Positions 62,577-64,000 of a DNA stretch of 64,000 bases are shown here, piece after piece. A program made the translations under genes and the position numbers. Numbering within the stretch: the first letter of the stretch is position 1; every line of letters begins with the position of its first letter. The DNA comes from Curtobacterium sp. GC_Cur_3 (lineage in GTDB: Bacteria; Actinomycetota; Actinomycetes; Actinomycetales; Microbacteriaceae), in assembly GCF_026544205.1 (NCBI RefSeq), contig NZ_JALNUI010000008.1:62001-126000 (forward strand), given 5' to 3'. The notes under the pieces are model-generated. The model was not told where the DNA came from and searched no databases. It saw only the letters and a program-made list of their open reading frames with translations.

Positions 62577-63409
62577 CGCACGTGAGCGACCCCCAGCACG
62601 ACCGCGGCGAACGCGGCTACGCCCACCCCACCTCCATCGCCGAGCTGCGGGCGGTCGCGCAGCCGGACGAGGTCCGGGCGCGCGCGAACGCCGAGCACTG
62701 GACCGCGTCGCTGTACCTCCGGGACATCTCGCCGTACCTGACGTGGGTGCTGCTGAAGACCCGCGTCAGCGCGAACCAGGTGACCGGCCTGATGATCCTG
62801 GTCGGGTGGTCGGTCGCCGCGGCCCTGCTGATCCCGGGGCTCTGGGGCGCTGCACTGGCGCTCGTGCTCGGGCAGCTCCAGATGCTCGTCGACTGCTCCG
62901 ACGGTGAGGTCGCCCGGTGGCGCGGCACCCGGTCGCCCGCAGGGGTGTTCCTCGACAAGGTCGGGCACTACACGACCGAGGGACTCATCCCCATCGCCCT
63001 CGGCGTCCGTGCGGCGACGTGGCCGATCCACGGCGCGGACTGGATGTGGACCACGATCGGGTGCGCGCTCGGCCTGGTGATCGTGCTGAACAAGGCGCTG
63101 AACGACATGGTGCACGTGGCGCGTGCGAACTCCGGTCTGGAGAAGCTCGTCGACCGTCGGGACGCCTCGACGGCACCGTCCGGACGGCGCCTCGCCTCGC
63201 TGCGCAAGGTCGCCCGCTTCCTGCCGTTCCACCGGCTGTACCACTCCGTCGAGCTCTCCATCCTGGCGTTCGTCTTCGCGTTGATCGGGCTCGTCGTCGG
63301 CCACCCGCTGATCGACCGGGTCCTGGTGGGCGCGCTCCTGCCGCTGGCCGTCATCGCCACCGCCGGACACTTCCTGGCGATCATCTCGTCGAAGCGGGTC
63401 CGCGCGTGA
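62573..63409 (+). CDS. CDP-alcohol phosphatidyltransferase family membrane enzyme
   Basis: 278 residues with about six helices. The family motif D-x2-DG-x2-AR-x8-G-x3-D-x3-D appears as MLVDCSDGEVARWRGTRSP followed by AGVFLDKVGHYT: all positions fit except the last Asp, which is His. In known members this last Asp is the general base, so the chemistry or specificity may differ. It should transfer a phospho-alcohol from a CDP donor. GTG 62573 overlaps the preceding stop; GTG 62582 is an alternative. The next gene again overlaps as GTGA. Confidence 0.85.
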   Translation: MTHVSDPQHDRGERGYAHPTSIAELRAVAQPDEVRARANAEHWTASLYLRDISPYLTWVLLKTRVSANQVTGLMILVGWSVAAALLIPGLWGAALALVLGQLQMLVDCSDGEVARWRGTRSPAGVFLDKVGHYTTEGLIPIALGVRAATWPIHGADWMWTTIGCALGLVIVLNKALNDMVHVARANSGLEKLVDRRDASTAPSGRRLASLRKVARFLPFHRLYHSVELSILAFVFALIGLVVGHPLIDRVLVGALLPLAVIATAGHFLAIISSKRVRA

Positions 63410-64000
63410 CCCCGGCCACCGCCAGACGCCACGCGGTCCCGCACCGCGAGCGCCCGCGCATCGCGGTCGTCAGCCTCACCCAGGGCACCCGCCCCGAGGA
63501 CCTGCGACGCGGTCTCGACAGCGTGCTCGCGCAGCAGGGCGTCGAGCTCGACGTCGTCTGCGTCGGCAACGGCTGGGAGCCGACCGGGCTGCCCGAGGGC
63601 GTCCGGTCGCTGGCCCTGCCGGAGAACGTCGGGATCCCCGCCGGACGGAACGCCGGCGCCGAGGTCGTCGACGGCGACTACGTGTTCTTCCTCGACGACG
63701 ATGCCTCCATCCCGTCGGAGACGTTCCTGCTGGACGCCGTCGCGCTGTTCGAGCGGGACCCGTCGCTCGGGCTCGTGCAGCCCCGCGTGGTCGACCCCTC
63801 CGGCGCGGCGAGCCCGCTGCGCTGGGTGCCGCGCATCCGCAAGGGCGACCCGACCGAGTCGTCGCCGGTGTTCTCCGTGTGGGAGGGCGCCGTCGTGCTG
63901 CCGATGGACGTGTACCGCGCCGTCGGGGGCTGGGGCGCACCGTACTTCTACGCGCACGAGGGCATCGAGCTCGCCTGGCGCGTCTGGGACGCCGGCCGAC
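63406..64000 (+). CDS. Family 2 glycosyltransferase (partial at window end)
   Basis: The first 198 codons are visible with no stop. The reading runs VTPATARRHAVPHRERPRIA, then VVSLTQGTRPEDLRRGLDSV, an N-terminal nucleotide-binding half, ENVGIPAGRNAGAEVVDGDY, and VFFLDDDASIPSE with the metal-binding acids, followed by WEGAVVLPMDVYRAVGGWG and YFYAHEGIELAWRVWDAG, the acceptor-side motif of rhamnosyl- and galactofuranosyl-type GT2 enzymes. The start overlaps the CDP-alcohol transferase stop by four bases. It belongs to the same polymer cluster, which continues past the window. Confidence 0.9.
   Translation, partial: MTPATARRHAVPHRERPRIAVVSLTQGTRPEDLRRGLDSVLAQQGVELDVVCVGNGWEPTGLPEGVRSLALPENVGIPAGRNAGAEVVDGDYVFFLDDDASIPSETFLLDAVALFERDPSLGLVQPRVVDPSGAASPLRWVPRIRKGDPTESSPVFSVWEGAVVLPMDVYRAVGGWGAPYFYAHEGIELAWRVWDAGR

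Overview
The window is very GC-rich, densely coded chromosomal DNA with many GTG starts and stop/start overlaps of the GTGA type. It carries a mycothiol deacetylase (MshB), the actinobacterial AdnAB end-resection helicase-nuclease, a seven-iron FdxA ferredoxin, DUF3117 and DUF3107 proteins and a UPF0182 membrane protein. Together these indicate an actinobacterium. The gene content and the style of the proteins suggest Microbacteriaceae, perhaps Curtobacterium or a close relative; the genus is inference. No prophage, insertion sequence, integrase or CRISPR array was seen, and nearly all genes look like core genome.

Layout. 1-8.7 kb: parts of two ABC peptide importers. The first contributes a permease end and a fused double ATPase on the plus strand. 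The second is a minus-strand permease-permease-ATPase operon, divergent from its lipoprotein binding protein. Two related small PH-domain membrane proteins flank this block. 8.8-10.7 kb: a peroxiredoxin and a CPBP-family membrane protease. 10.9-21.7 kb: typA, an M20 amidohydrolase, a lipoprotein, mshB, fdxA, dapC, gltA, then divergent dapD and dapE (succinylase branch of lysine/diaminopimelate synthesis). 21.8-32.3 kb: a PIG-V-like mannosyltransferase, an AI-2E family protein, DUF3117, an AAA ATPase, an O-methyltransferase, tatB, a secreted chitinase, an operon of a CBS/MgtE-N protein, a DUF1003 protein and mrp, and a stress-type membrane protein. 32.5-37.8 kb: acetyltransferase, aminopeptidase P, PHP phosphoesterase, DEAD-box helicase, ferritin-like protein. 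37.8-55.7 kb: DUF3107, adnA-adnB, a kinase-fold protein lacking catalytic residues, nudC, uvrD2, a cyclodehydratase-like protein, a zincin-like protein, a PDZ/Lon-like protease and the UPF0182 protein. 55.7-64 kb: initiator tRNA, a relic of an aldo/keto reductase, a nitrilase-family amidase, an aminotransferase, an HtrA protease, a large hairpin-repeat array, and the start of a surface-polymer cluster (two glycosyltransferases around a CDP-alcohol transferase).

Many start codons lie 6-7 bases behind a TANNNT hexamer, so many mRNAs here are probably leaderless. Transcripts end at strong hairpins, several built from one shared perfect palindrome. The most unusual structures are a twelve-unit, roughly 71-bp hairpin array at 60.6-61.4 kb with three dispersed relatives at 19.1-19.4 kb, and a lone thiazole/oxazole-cyclodehydratase-like protein whose zinc-motif codons overlap the end of uvrD2 on the other strand.
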